Shown: positions 1 to 5,856 of the stretch, piece by piece
How the letters are laid out: every line of letters begins with the position of its first letter
Position numbering within the stretch: position 1 is the stretch's first letter
DNA from: CAZNVB01 sp964576265
GTDB lineage: Bacteria; Acidobacteriota; Aminicenantia; Aminicenantales; UBA8522
Assembly (NCBI GenBank): GCA_964576265.1
Contig: CAZNVB010000075.1
Span: 1 to 14,349 of the forward strand
DNA length: 14,349 nucleotides
Direction: 5' to 3'
Notes under the pieces: generated by a model
The model's input: only the letters and a program-made list of their open reading frames with translations
Databases searched by the model: none
What the model was told of the DNA's origin: nothing
Made by a program: the position numbers and the translations under genes

Positions 1-108
1 CCGTTAGAAGAGGGAATGCGGGGCGGTTCCCTGTTTAGGCTGACCCGGACGGAGGTTCGATCAGACAGCCCGGTCCTCGGCGGGCTGGAATTTGAACAAA
101 GTTTATGA
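1..108 (+). CDS. C-terminal fragment of an unidentified upstream gene (5' truncated by window edge)
   Basis: Frame 1 is open from the first base to a TGA at 106-108, giving 35 codons. The other two forward frames hit stops within about 40 bases, and the reverse strand offers no start that runs off the edge. Codon choice leans to G/C in third position, as in the neighbouring genes. The fragment ends in GGLEFEQSL and I do not recognise a family in it. It lies 12 bases before the flavodoxin-like gene on the same strand, so the two may be co-transcribed. The alternative is non-coding DNA that happens to be open; 35 codons is too short to exclude that. Confidence 0.45.
   Translation, partial: PLEEGMRGGSLFRLTRTEVRSDSPVLGGLEFEQSL
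66..87 (+). other. Perfect 7-bp inverted repeat (hairpin) before the flavodoxin-like gene
   Basis: CAGCCCG at 66-72 is exactly complementary to CGGGCTG at 81-87, with an 8-base loop. Only a weak T stretch (TTT at 91-93) follows, so it is a poor intrinsic terminator. If the open frame at 1-108 is real, the hairpin lies inside its coding sequence. It could fold in the mRNA, but I see no anti-terminator partner or known riboswitch motif. Confidence 0.3.
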
Positions 109-120
109 AAGAATAAGCTT

Positions 121-621
121 ATGGAAAAAATTCTTGTCACCTACCTCAGTCTGACCGGCAACACTCGGAAAGTCGCCGAGGCGATTTACGAAAGTCTTCC
201 CGAACCTAAGACGATCCTGCCCGTTTCAGAGGTTCAGGATAGCGGCGAGTTCGGGCTGATTTTTGTCGGCTTCCCCGTCCATGCTCACTCCGTACCGCTG
301 AGAATTGAGAATTTTCTTAAATCCCTGCCCCGGGGCAAAAAGGTGGCCCTCTTCAGCACTCATGGATCATTCACCGGGAGCCGGCTCTCCCGCGAAGCCA
401 TCGAACATGCCGTCGTTTCGGCATCGCAAACAAAGGTCATCTCAACGTTCTCCTGCCGGGGAAAAGTTTCGGCCGAAGCCCTAGAATTCCTCAGCCGTTC
501 TCCGGAGCATGAGGTTTGGGCCGACATGGCGGTCTCGGCCCGCAACCACCCGAACGAGCAAGACCTGGAAGAGGCGAAAGAATTTGCCAAGTGGGTTCTG
601 ACGTTAAGCCGTCAAGCGTAA
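121..621 (+). CDS. Flavodoxin-like FMN protein
   Basis: A 166-residue flavodoxin-fold protein that should bind FMN and act as a cytosolic electron carrier or small flavin oxidoreductase. The FMN-phosphate loop is at residues 10-15 (SLTGNT, matching the flavodoxin [S/T]x[S/T]GNT pattern). A second flavin-loop region, GFPVHAHSVP, lies near residues 50-59, and the third loop is near FSTHGS around residue 80. The C-terminus (HPNEQDLEEAKEFAKWV) is the usual final helix. The length suits short-chain flavodoxin-family proteins. The ATG at 121 places the first beta strand directly at the N-terminus; the upstream sequence has only a weak purine-rich GAAAGAA. No redox partner is adjacent, so its electron donor and acceptor are unknown. 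Family assignment is confident; specific role is not. Confidence 0.85.
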   Translation: MEKILVTYLSLTGNTRKVAEAIYESLPEPKTILPVSEVQDSGEFGLIFVGFPVHAHSVPLRIENFLKSLPRGKKVALFSTHGSFTGSRLSREAIEHAVVSASQTKVISTFSCRGKVSAEALEFLSRSPEHEVWADMAVSARNHPNEQDLEEAKEFAKWVLTLSRQA

Positions 622-662
622 GATTAAAAACCCGACAACCCGTTTCGATAGAGGAATCATTC

Positions 663-1073
663 CTATCTAGACGCTTCCTCGAGTTCAAGAAGAACGCCGT
701 TCAACGAGCGCGGATGAACAAAGGCCACCCGACTCCCTCCGGCTCCGGCCCGAGGAGATGATGAGACCAGCCGCAGGCCGGCCTGGTGAAATTCCTCCAT
801 CATTTTCTCGAGCGCCTCGACCTCCAGGGAAAAGTGATGAATGCCCTCCCCGCGTTCGGCCAGAAACTTCTCGATGGGAGAATTCTCGCCACAAGGGGCG
901 AGAAGCTCGATCGTCGGCCCGGACGAAAAGCGAAGTTGAGCCAACCGGACTCCCATTTCCGGCAGCTCTTCGATCCCGCAGCTTTGGGCTCCGAGGAGAG
1001 CGGCCCATTTCGCCAGACTCCCTTCCAGATCCCTGACGGCGACGGCCAGATGGCCAATGCCCCTGATTTTCAT
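663..1073 (-). CDS. mce: Methylmalonyl-CoA epimerase (VOC superfamily)
   Basis: A 136-residue vicinal-oxygen-chelate protein. It interconverts (R)- and (S)-methylmalonyl-CoA, so that the mutase can connect propionyl-CoA and succinyl-CoA. It shows the two-module VOC pattern: IRGIGHLAVAVRD at the start with His8 as a metal ligand, EKFLAERGEGIHHFSLEV with the ligand His at residue 79/80, and NGVLLELEE near the end with Glu130 as the last ligand. The ATG at 1073 was chosen because it starts exactly at the conserved first strand and has an AGGAG (1084-1088) ten bases upstream; a longer reading frame begins inside meaB. It follows meaB by 25 bases and is the last gene of a three-gene operon. Methylmalonyl-CoA mutase itself is not in the window. 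Confidence 0.92.
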   Translation of the reverse strand: MKIRGIGHLAVAVRDLEGSLAKWAALLGAQSCGIEELPEMGVRLAQLRFSSGPTIELLAPCGENSPIEKFLAERGEGIHHFSLEVEALEKMMEEFHQAGLRLVSSSPRAGAGGSRVAFVHPRSLNGVLLELEEASR

Positions 1074-1098
1074 TTCAGCTTCGCTCCTGATGTCTTCA

Positions 1099-2046
1099 TT
1101 ATTTTTTAAGGCGAGACAGGACTTCATCGGCTACGGTATAAGGATCGGTCTCCCGACGGAAAATCCGATCAACATAAGACTCAAAGGCAGAATCGGAGAG
1201 CCCTCTGGTGATCAGCCGAAAAATCTTTTCCCGGACGACGTCCTTGAGCATCCAGCCGATCAAGCGTTTGCGCCGCCTCTCGAGTTCGCTCTGCCGGCGA
1301 GAAAAAACGAGTCTCTGGATCTCGGCCATCAGGAGATCGACGCCATCGCCGCGAGTGGCCACGGTCTTGACTACGGGCGGCCGGTCGCCCTCCGAATAGC
1401 CGAGCTCGAGCATCGCCTGAATCATCTTTTCCATCTTTTCTGCGCCCGGGGTGTCGGCCTTGTTAATGACGAAAAGATCGGCGATTTCCATGATTCCGGC
1501 CTTGAAAGCTTGAATATCGTCACCCGCTCCCGGAGTTAGCACCACCAGGATGAAGTCGGCGAGTTTAACCACCTCGACCTCGTCCTGACCGACTCCCACT
1601 GTCTCGACCAGGACATAATCTTTGCCGGCCGCCTCGAAAATTGCGATGGCTTCTCCCGTGGCTTTGGCCAGCCCGCCAAGATGTCCGCGGGTCGCCATGG
1701 AGCGGATAAAAACGCCGTTGTCCACGCTGTGGCGCATCATCCGAATCCGGTCTCCGAGAATCGCTCCGCCCGAGAACGGACTCGACGGGTCGACGGCCAA
1801 AATTCCCACCGTCTTGCCTTCTTCCCGCAGACGGCTGATCATCTGATCGACCAGCGTGCTTTTCCCCGTTCCCGGAGCTCCGGTTATCCCTAAGATACAA
1901 GCGTCCCGGCGGCAGGAAAAGACGCCTTTCATCAGCTGCTGGGCTCGGGCACCGTCGTTTTCGACAAGCGAAATCGCTCGGGCGATGGACCGAGGATCCC
2001 CTCTCTGAATCCCTTTGAGCACTTCCCTCAATCCGGAGACGGCCAT
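1099..2046 (-). CDS. meaB: Methylmalonyl-CoA mutase-associated GTPase MeaB
   Basis: A 315-residue G3E-family P-loop GTPase (MeaB/ArgK). It chaperones adenosylcobalamin loading and protects methylmalonyl-CoA mutase from inactivation. The Walker A loop GAPGTGKST is at residues 56-64, VDPSSPFSGG at 85-94, the family signature RSMATRGHLGG at about 115-125, ETVGVGQ at 149-155, and the guanine-specificity NKAD at 195-198. The C-terminal helices resemble the MeaB dimerisation arm. The frame is open 67 codons further upstream, but that part overlaps the dehydrogenase. The ATG at 2046 fits the family N-terminus (LREVLKGIQRGD) and lies 19 bases after the preceding stop. No strong Shine-Dalgarno is visible. 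It is the middle gene of the dehydrogenase-meaB-mce operon. Confidence 0.95.
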   Translation of the reverse strand: MAVSGLREVLKGIQRGDPRSIARAISLVENDGARAQQLMKGVFSCRRDACILGITGAPGTGKSTLVDQMISRLREEGKTVGILAVDPSSPFSGGAILGDRIRMMRHSVDNGVFIRSMATRGHLGGLAKATGEAIAIFEAAGKDYVLVETVGVGQDEVEVVKLADFILVVLTPGAGDDIQAFKAGIMEIADLFVINKADTPGAEKMEKMIQAMLELGYSEGDRPPVVKTVATRGDGVDLLMAEIQRLVFSRRQSELERRRKRLIGWMLKDVVREKIFRLITRGLSDSAFESYVDRIFRRETDPYTVADEVLSRLKK

Positions 2047-2065
2047 CGGCCCGGGTGATCTCTGC

Positions 2066-3211
2066 CTAGTATTCGGAAAGGATTTTCTGAGCGATGATCC
2101 AGCGCTGAATTTCGGAAGTCCCCTCCCCGATCGTGGCCAGCTTGGAGTCGCGATAGAATTTTTCCACCGGATAATCTTTTGTGAATCCATAGCCGCCGAG
2201 AATTTGGACGGCGTTTGACGACGCCCTGACGGCAAGTTCGGAAGCATAAAGCTTGGCCATCGCAGATTCCTTGGGAATCTTTTTTCCCTGATCCTCCAGC
2301 CAGGCCGCCTTGTAGGTCAGAAGTCTTGCCGCCTCGAGCTCTGTAAATCCGTCGGCCAGCATCCACTGAATGGCCTGAAAATTGGCGATCGGCTGGTCGA
2401 ACTGGACCCTCTCCTTGGCGTATTTTAGGCTGAATTCAAGAGCACCTGCGGCGATTCCAAGAGCAAAAGCGGCAATGCTTACCCGGCCGCCGTCGAGGAT
2501 GGCCATAGCCGCCCGATAACCTCCATTCTCCTCGCCCAGAAGATTTTCGGACGGAACTTTGACATCCTCAAAGATCAGTTCCGCGGTGTCGGCAGCGCGA
2601 ATTCCCAGCTTGTTTTCCTTTTTCCCCGGCCGGAATCCCGGCATGCCCTTCTCCAGGATAAAGGCGGAAATACCGTTCCGTCCTTTCGTCGGGTCGGTGA
2701 CGGCCATGACGACGAAGATCTCGGCCAAAGAGCCGTTGGTGATGAAAAGCTTGGTCCCGTTGAGAAGCCAGTGATCTCCTTTCCTCTCCGCTCTTGTCTT
2801 CATGGCTGCGGCATCCGAGCCCGCTCCCGCTTCGGTCAGCGCCCAGGCTCCCAGGGTCTGGCCCGAGGCAAGCCTGGCCAGGTATTTTTTCTTCTGGGCC
2901 TCGGTCCCGAATAGATGGATATGATTGGAAGCAAGAGAATTATGAGCGGCCACGACAAGGCCGACCGAAGGATCGACCTTGGAAAGCTCCTCGAGAATGA
3001 TGACATAATCCAGGTTGGAATAGCCCGCCCCGCCGTACTCAGGCAGAATAATGATCCCCAGGAGTCCGAGGTCGGCCAGCTTGCCAGTCAACCCTTTCGG
3101 CCACTCCCCTTTCTCGTCCGCCTCCTTGATCAGGGGCGCGATCTCTTTCTGGGCAAAATTCCGGATCGCTTCCTTTAAGCTCTTCTGCTCTTCGCTGAAT
3201 AAAAAATCCAT
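2066..3211 (-). CDS. Acyl-CoA dehydrogenase (short-chain/butyryl-CoA type)
   Basis: A 381-residue flavoprotein of the usual family length. It oxidises an acyl-CoA to the trans-2-enoyl-CoA and passes electrons to ETF. The N-terminal helical domain covers about residues 1-120. WALTEAGAGSD (123-133) is the first family signature around the FAD/substrate site. The beta domain follows, and the C-terminal helical domain contains QILGGYGFTKDYPVEKFYRD (about 336-355). Glu363 in IGEGTSEIQ aligns with the catalytic base of the butyryl-CoA/short-chain class. AAAGGAG at 3217-3223 lies five bases before the ATG and fixes the start. It leads the operon with meaB and mce, so a substrate whose breakdown gives propionyl- or methylmalonyl-CoA is likely; chain length cannot be read from sequence. 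Confidence 0.93.
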   Translation of the reverse strand: MDFLFSEEQKSLKEAIRNFAQKEIAPLIKEADEKGEWPKGLTGKLADLGLLGIIILPEYGGAGYSNLDYVIILEELSKVDPSVGLVVAAHNSLASNHIHLFGTEAQKKKYLARLASGQTLGAWALTEAGAGSDAAAMKTRAERKGDHWLLNGTKLFITNGSLAEIFVVMAVTDPTKGRNGISAFILEKGMPGFRPGKKENKLGIRAADTAELIFEDVKVPSENLLGEENGGYRAAMAILDGGRVSIAAFALGIAAGALEFSLKYAKERVQFDQPIANFQAIQWMLADGFTELEAARLLTYKAAWLEDQGKKIPKESAMAKLYASELAVRASSNAVQILGGYGFTKDYPVEKFYRDSKLATIGEGTSEIQRWIIAQKILSEY

Positions 3212-3241
3212 CCCGGCTCCTTTCGACTCAGATCGCCCCTT

Positions 3242-3270
3242 ATCTTACTGTTAACGTTGTGAAGAATCAA
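3242..3270 (-). promoter_or_regulatory. Sigma-70-type promoter for the acyl-CoA dehydrogenase-meaB-mce operon
   Basis: On the minus strand TTGATT (3265-3270) is separated by exactly 17 bases from TAAGAT (3242-3247). Each box matches the consensus at four of six positions. Transcription would start near 3235, giving a leader of about 24 bases that contains the AGGAG Shine-Dalgarno. Confidence 0.5.
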
Positions 3271-3298
3271 GCGCCGTTCGTAATGAACCGGATGGCGA

Positions 3299-3327
3299 TT
3301 GACAGCCGGCGACGAATTGTTTAGAGT
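3299..3327 (+). promoter_or_regulatory. Sigma-70-type promoter for the small membrane protein; probable leaderless start
   Basis: TTGACA at 3299-3304 is a perfect -35 box. A 17-base spacer leads to TAGAGT (3322-3327), a four-of-six -10 box. The expected transcription start is about seven bases further on, at or next to the A of the ATG at 3334, so the message would have little or no leader. It lies about 30 bases from the divergent operon promoter at 3242-3270. Confidence 0.5.
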
Positions 3328-3333
3328 CAAAGA

Positions 3334-3615
3334 ATGAGTGGCGGCCTTTTTCGCCTGATTTTTTATCTCCTTCTTGCTTACCTCTTCTATCTGGCCGTCC
3401 GCTTCATTCTCAGCCCTCCCCGCCGGAGCAAAAGGCCGCGGCCTTCTCGCCCTGTTTCGGGGATCATGGTCAAGGATGAAATTTGCAACACCTATCTCCC
3501 TCTGGAAGACGCCCTGAAGCTGAAACTCGATGACGGGGAACACTTCTTTTGCTCCTCGGGTTGCCGGGATAAGTTTTTGGAGCAAAAGAAAACGAAAGAG
3601 CCAGCCGAACCTTAA
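3334..3615 (+). CDS. Small single-span membrane protein with a YHS/TRASH-like Cys motif
   Basis: A 93-residue protein. Residues 5-27 form one strongly hydrophobic span, followed by an Arg/Lys/Pro-rich segment (29-40), consistent with an N-in-membrane, C-in-cytoplasm anchor. The soluble part has MVKDEICNTYLPLEDAL (45-61) and then FFCSSGC (72-77), the pattern of small YHS/TRASH-like metal-binding domains, with Cys51, Cys73 and Cys77 as the only cysteines. A transition metal is the likely ligand; the role is unknown. There is no convincing Shine-Dalgarno, and the promoter places the mRNA start at or beside the ATG. Its stop codon interlocks with that of the convergent acylphosphatase. It stands alone and is not in the dehydrogenase operon. 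Confidence 0.75.
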   Translation: MSGGLFRLIFYLLLAYLFYLAVRFILSPPRRSKRPRPSRPVSGIMVKDEICNTYLPLEDALKLKLDDGEHFFCSSGCRDKFLEQKKTKEPAEP

Positions 3616-3890
3616 AGCCAGCTGATCCGGAAATCGAAAAATTCTCCTCGGTATTCCTCCCATTCCACGGAGAGGCCCTCAACGCGGGCAAGGGGCGGAC
3701 CCTCTCTCAGCCTCGAGAGCAGGCTTTCCAGTCGGTCTTTTTCGCCCTCGGCCAGGACTTCCACCCGACCGTCCTCGAGATTCCGAACCCAGCCGGTCAG
3801 GCCGAGAGAAAGAGCCCATCGCCGAGTATGATCGCGGAAAAAAACGCCCTGGACCCGGCCTGAGACGATGGCATGAAGTCTTGCCTTCAT
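3612..3890 (-). CDS. acyP: Acylphosphatase
   Basis: A 92-residue protein of the normal family length that hydrolyses carboxyl-phosphate bonds such as acetyl phosphate or 1,3-bisphosphoglycerate in the cytosol. The phosphate-binding loop is GRVQGVFFRDHTRRWA (11-26), with Arg19 as the anion-binding residue. GWVRNLEDGRVEVLAEG (33-49) carries Asn37, which positions the nucleophilic water. Both catalytic residues are therefore present. The ATG at 3890 gives the standard N-terminus (KARLHAIVSGRVQGV). No Shine-Dalgarno precedes it, but a perfect TATAAT lies 10 bases upstream. Its end overlaps the convergent membrane-protein gene by four bases, and the ThiD-type gene diverges from it. Confidence 0.93.
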   Translation of the reverse strand: MKARLHAIVSGRVQGVFFRDHTRRWALSLGLTGWVRNLEDGRVEVLAEGEKDRLESLLSRLREGPPLARVEGLSVEWEEYRGEFFDFRISWL

Positions 3891-3910
3891 TGGCTTTGAA
3901 ATTATATTAT
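3881..3910 (+). promoter_or_regulatory. Candidate promoter for the ThiD-type kinase gene
   Basis: TTGCCT (3881-3886, four of six) is followed after 18 bases by TATTAT (3905-3910, five of six). Transcription would begin near 3917 and leave about 20 bases before the ATG at 3938. The -35 box lies within the first codons of the divergent acylphosphatase gene, and the -10 box overlaps that gene's TATAAT on the other strand. Confidence 0.4.
3901..3906 (-). promoter_or_regulatory. TATAAT -10 box for acylphosphatase
   Basis: On the minus strand this is a perfect TATAAT ending 10 bases before the ATG at 3890. No good -35 box is found at 16-18 bases. The expected start is about position 3894-3895, leaving a leader of only four or five bases and no room for a Shine-Dalgarno. 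Confidence 0.45.
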
Positions 3911-3937
3911 CATAACGAAATCACCGATCGCAAAGAC

Positions 3938-4798
3938 ATGTCTCATCCGACGATGAAGAGGAAGTCTTCCGCCCAACTTGAGTTGGAAAATTTCGAGCTC
4001 GAAAAAGACTTGCCGGCGAAGCCGCGGCCAAAAGTCCTGCTTTCGATCGCCGGATTCGACCCTTCCTCCGGTGCGGGCAGTCTGGCGGATGTCGGAGTCT
4101 TCCGCCGGCTGGGTTTTGCCGGCGCGGCGATTCTTACCTCCGTCACCGCCCAGAACAGCCGCAAAGTGGAAGAGTTTATTCCTCTGTCACCCCGTTTTTT
4201 AGCCAAGCAATATGAGACGCTGATTTGCGATCTCCCAATTTTCGGCCTCAAGGTCGGGATGATCGGAAGCCGCAAAAACCTGCCGGTTTTGTCCCGTATC
4301 CTCGAAGAGCAAGCCAAAATCCCGCGGGTCGCAGACCCTGTTTTTCGCTCCAGCTCGGGCTTCTGGCTGCTCGAGGAAGATGCCGTTCCGGCCTACATCC
4401 GAGCGATCAAAGGAAAGCTCGCCGTCCTGACACCGAACCTCACCGAGGCCGCGCTCATCAGTCGCCTTCCAGTACGCAATCTAAACGAAATGAAAAGGGC
4501 CGCCGAGATAATCACTTCGCTGATCGATGCGCCCTGCCTCATCAAGGGCGGCCATCTTGCCGCCAAGGCGGTGGATGTCCTTTTTGACGGCCGGAGGTTC
4601 CGCCTCTTCGAAAAAGAAAAAATCCGGGCCGACGTTCACGGCACAGGCTGCCTGCTCTCGGCAAGCCTCACCTGTTTCCTCGCCCAGGGGCATCCCCTGG
4701 CTAGGGCGTGTGAACTGGCGTCGCGCTGGACCCGGCGAGCGATCCGGACAGCCGTTCGAATCGGAAAGGGCCGAGCGATCGCGTCATTCCATCTCTGA
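3938..4798 (+). CDS. thiD: Hydroxymethylpyrimidine (phosphate) kinase-type protein, ThiD family
   Basis: A 286-residue ribokinase-fold kinase resembling ThiD, which phosphorylates 4-amino-5-hydroxymethyl-2-methylpyrimidine and its phosphate for thiamine synthesis. Motifs in order: SIAGFDPSSGAG (36-47), SVTAQNS (68-74), KVGMIGS (105-111), ADPVFRSSSG (132-141), LTPNLTEA (164-171), IKGGH (202-206), and the anion-hole HGTGC (234-238) with the catalytic-Asp region just before it (ADVHGTG). The family usually has DPVMV.KSG, so DPVFRSSSG is a variation at the substrate-side loop. About 30 charged residues precede the first strand, which is longer than usual. ATG 3938 is chosen because it is the first ATG after the predicted transcription start; 3953 is also possible. 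No other thiamine gene is nearby, and a pyridoxal-kinase-like role is the main alternative. Confidence 0.8.
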   Translation: MSHPTMKRKSSAQLELENFELEKDLPAKPRPKVLLSIAGFDPSSGAGSLADVGVFRRLGFAGAAILTSVTAQNSRKVEEFIPLSPRFLAKQYETLICDLPIFGLKVGMIGSRKNLPVLSRILEEQAKIPRVADPVFRSSSGFWLLEEDAVPAYIRAIKGKLAVLTPNLTEAALISRLPVRNLNEMKRAAEIITSLIDAPCLIKGGHLAAKAVDVLFDGRRFRLFEKEKIRADVHGTGCLLSASLTCFLAQGHPLARACELASRWTRRAIRTAVRIGKGRAIASFHL

Positions 4799-5779
4799 AA
4801 CGGGGAGACTGAGGCGGTCGAAAATCTGATCCGCCCGACCGATGACCCGGGACGAAAATCGAACTCCCTGTTTTTCCGCAGCAGCCAGATTGAGATAGAG
4901 CCGAATCCGGCTCATTGATTGAAGCGGAATCTTGGCGGGTTCCTCGCCGTTCTTGATGCGGACGGCGATCCGACCTGTCTGATATCCCATCTCGGAGAAA
5001 TCCCAGCCCAGCGCAGCACAGGCGCCCAGGCGAGCAAAGGGGGGATAACCGGCGAAAAGAGGGATCCCGTTTTCCAGGGCGAACCGCCCGATGGATTCGA
5101 ACGACGCGTTGAGCGTGTTATCGGAAATCGGGCACAGGACGTCGATCTTTTTATTGAGCAGCATCTGAGCTGAGGTCAGGACTTCGTTCTCCCCGCCGAC
5201 CGGCTCGGCGACGATTTCGAGACCGATTTCCTCGGCTCCTTGGCGCAAGAGCTCGAGATAATACTCCGAATTCAGCTCCGAAGGCGTCCAGAGAGTCCCG
5301 ATCCTTCGTGCTTCGGGACAGGTTTCATGGACAAAGGCCAGGATCTGCTTGACCGGTCCGGTCGAAGCGATTCCCGTGACATTTCGCGGACCCGTCTCTC
5401 TTCCTCGGCCGAGTCCGAGGAGATGAGGATTAGCGACGGAAGTAAAGACGATCGGAATCCGGTCCGTGGCCATCAGAGCCGCCTGGAGGCAGGGGGTCGA
5501 GAGAGCGATGATGAGGTCGGTTCTTTGGGCAACGAACTCCCGAGCGATTCGCTGGGCTTCAGCCGGATCTCCCATCGCGTTCCGGACGATGATCCGGATG
5601 TTCAGACCGTCACGAAGGCCGCTGTCGGCCAGAGCCTGGAGAATCCCCTGCCGGGTTTCGTTCATGGTCGGCGCATCATTGATTTGAAAAAGGCCGATGG
5701 TAAAAAGACGGACCGCCTGTTTTTGGCAGCAGAGAAAAGCAAAGCATGAAATCGTCAGGATAGCGAGCCGTTTGAACAT
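4784..5779 (-). CDS. ABC-type substrate-binding protein (ABC_sub_bind/TrpX-like family), orphan
   Basis: A 331-residue periplasmic-binding-fold protein of the family often annotated 'ABC transporter substrate-binding protein'. Typical features are the repeated two-lobe layout, RNVTGIAST near 132-140, RRIGTLWTPSELNSEYY near 158-174, the PISDNTLNASFESIGRFA segment near 217-234, and GACAALGWDFSEMGYQTGRIA near 252-272. Related proteins bind aromatic amino acids or other small molecules; the ligand here cannot be told. Residues 5-18 are a hydrophobic signal segment ending in Cys17-Cys18. This suggests export and perhaps lipid anchoring, but the lipobox is not canonical. The start at 5779 matches the signal peptide and lies 19 bases after a predicted transcription start. 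The last 15 bases overlap the convergent kinase gene. No permease or ATPase gene is nearby. Confidence 0.85.
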   Translation of the reverse strand: MFKRLAILTISCFAFLCCQKQAVRLFTIGLFQINDAPTMNETRQGILQALADSGLRDGLNIRIIVRNAMGDPAEAQRIAREFVAQRTDLIIALSTPCLQAALMATDRIPIVFTSVANPHLLGLGRGRETGPRNVTGIASTGPVKQILAFVHETCPEARRIGTLWTPSELNSEYYLELLRQGAEEIGLEIVAEPVGGENEVLTSAQMLLNKKIDVLCPISDNTLNASFESIGRFALENGIPLFAGYPPFARLGACAALGWDFSEMGYQTGRIAVRIKNGEEPAKIPLQSMSRIRLYLNLAAAEKQGVRFSSRVIGRADQIFDRLSLPVSEME

Positions 5780-5804
5780 TTCGCTTTCAGACCGGCTGAG
5801 AAAA

Positions 5805-5833
5805 ATCTTAACCGAAGACCGCAGCCATGGCAA
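5805..5833 (-). promoter_or_regulatory. Promoter for the ABC substrate-binding protein gene
   Basis: On the minus strand TTGCCA (5828-5833, five of six) is followed by a 17-base spacer and TAAGAT (5805-5810, four of six). The start would be near 5798, leaving a 19-base leader before the ATG at 5779. The frame of the binding protein can be extended upstream to a TTG, but that TTG is the start of this -35 box, which argues for the shorter protein and for transcription independent of the threonine dehydratase gene. Confidence 0.5.
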
Positions 5834-5856
5834 GCCTCCGCTCGGCGGCGGTATGA

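Noticed and set aside
40..75. GGTTCGATC resembling a tRNA T-loop
   Set aside because: The flanking five bases do not pair, and no acceptor stem, CCA or anticodon arm is seen.
647..667. Inverted repeat GATAG..GGAAT / ATTCCTATC between the convergent flavodoxin-like and mce genes, considered as a bidirectional terminator
   Set aside because: The stem has a two-base bulge and an almost absent loop, no T tract follows on either strand, and it overlaps the mce stop codon.
2047..2247. 67-codon upstream extension of MeaB
   Set aside because: It lies inside the 3' end of the acyl-CoA dehydrogenase gene in another frame. MeaB proteins begin around the LREVLKGIQRGD segment.
5780..5833. 18-codon extension of the ABC substrate-binding protein to a TTG at 5833
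   Set aside because: It would place charged residues before the signal peptide, and it coincides with a well-spaced promoter.
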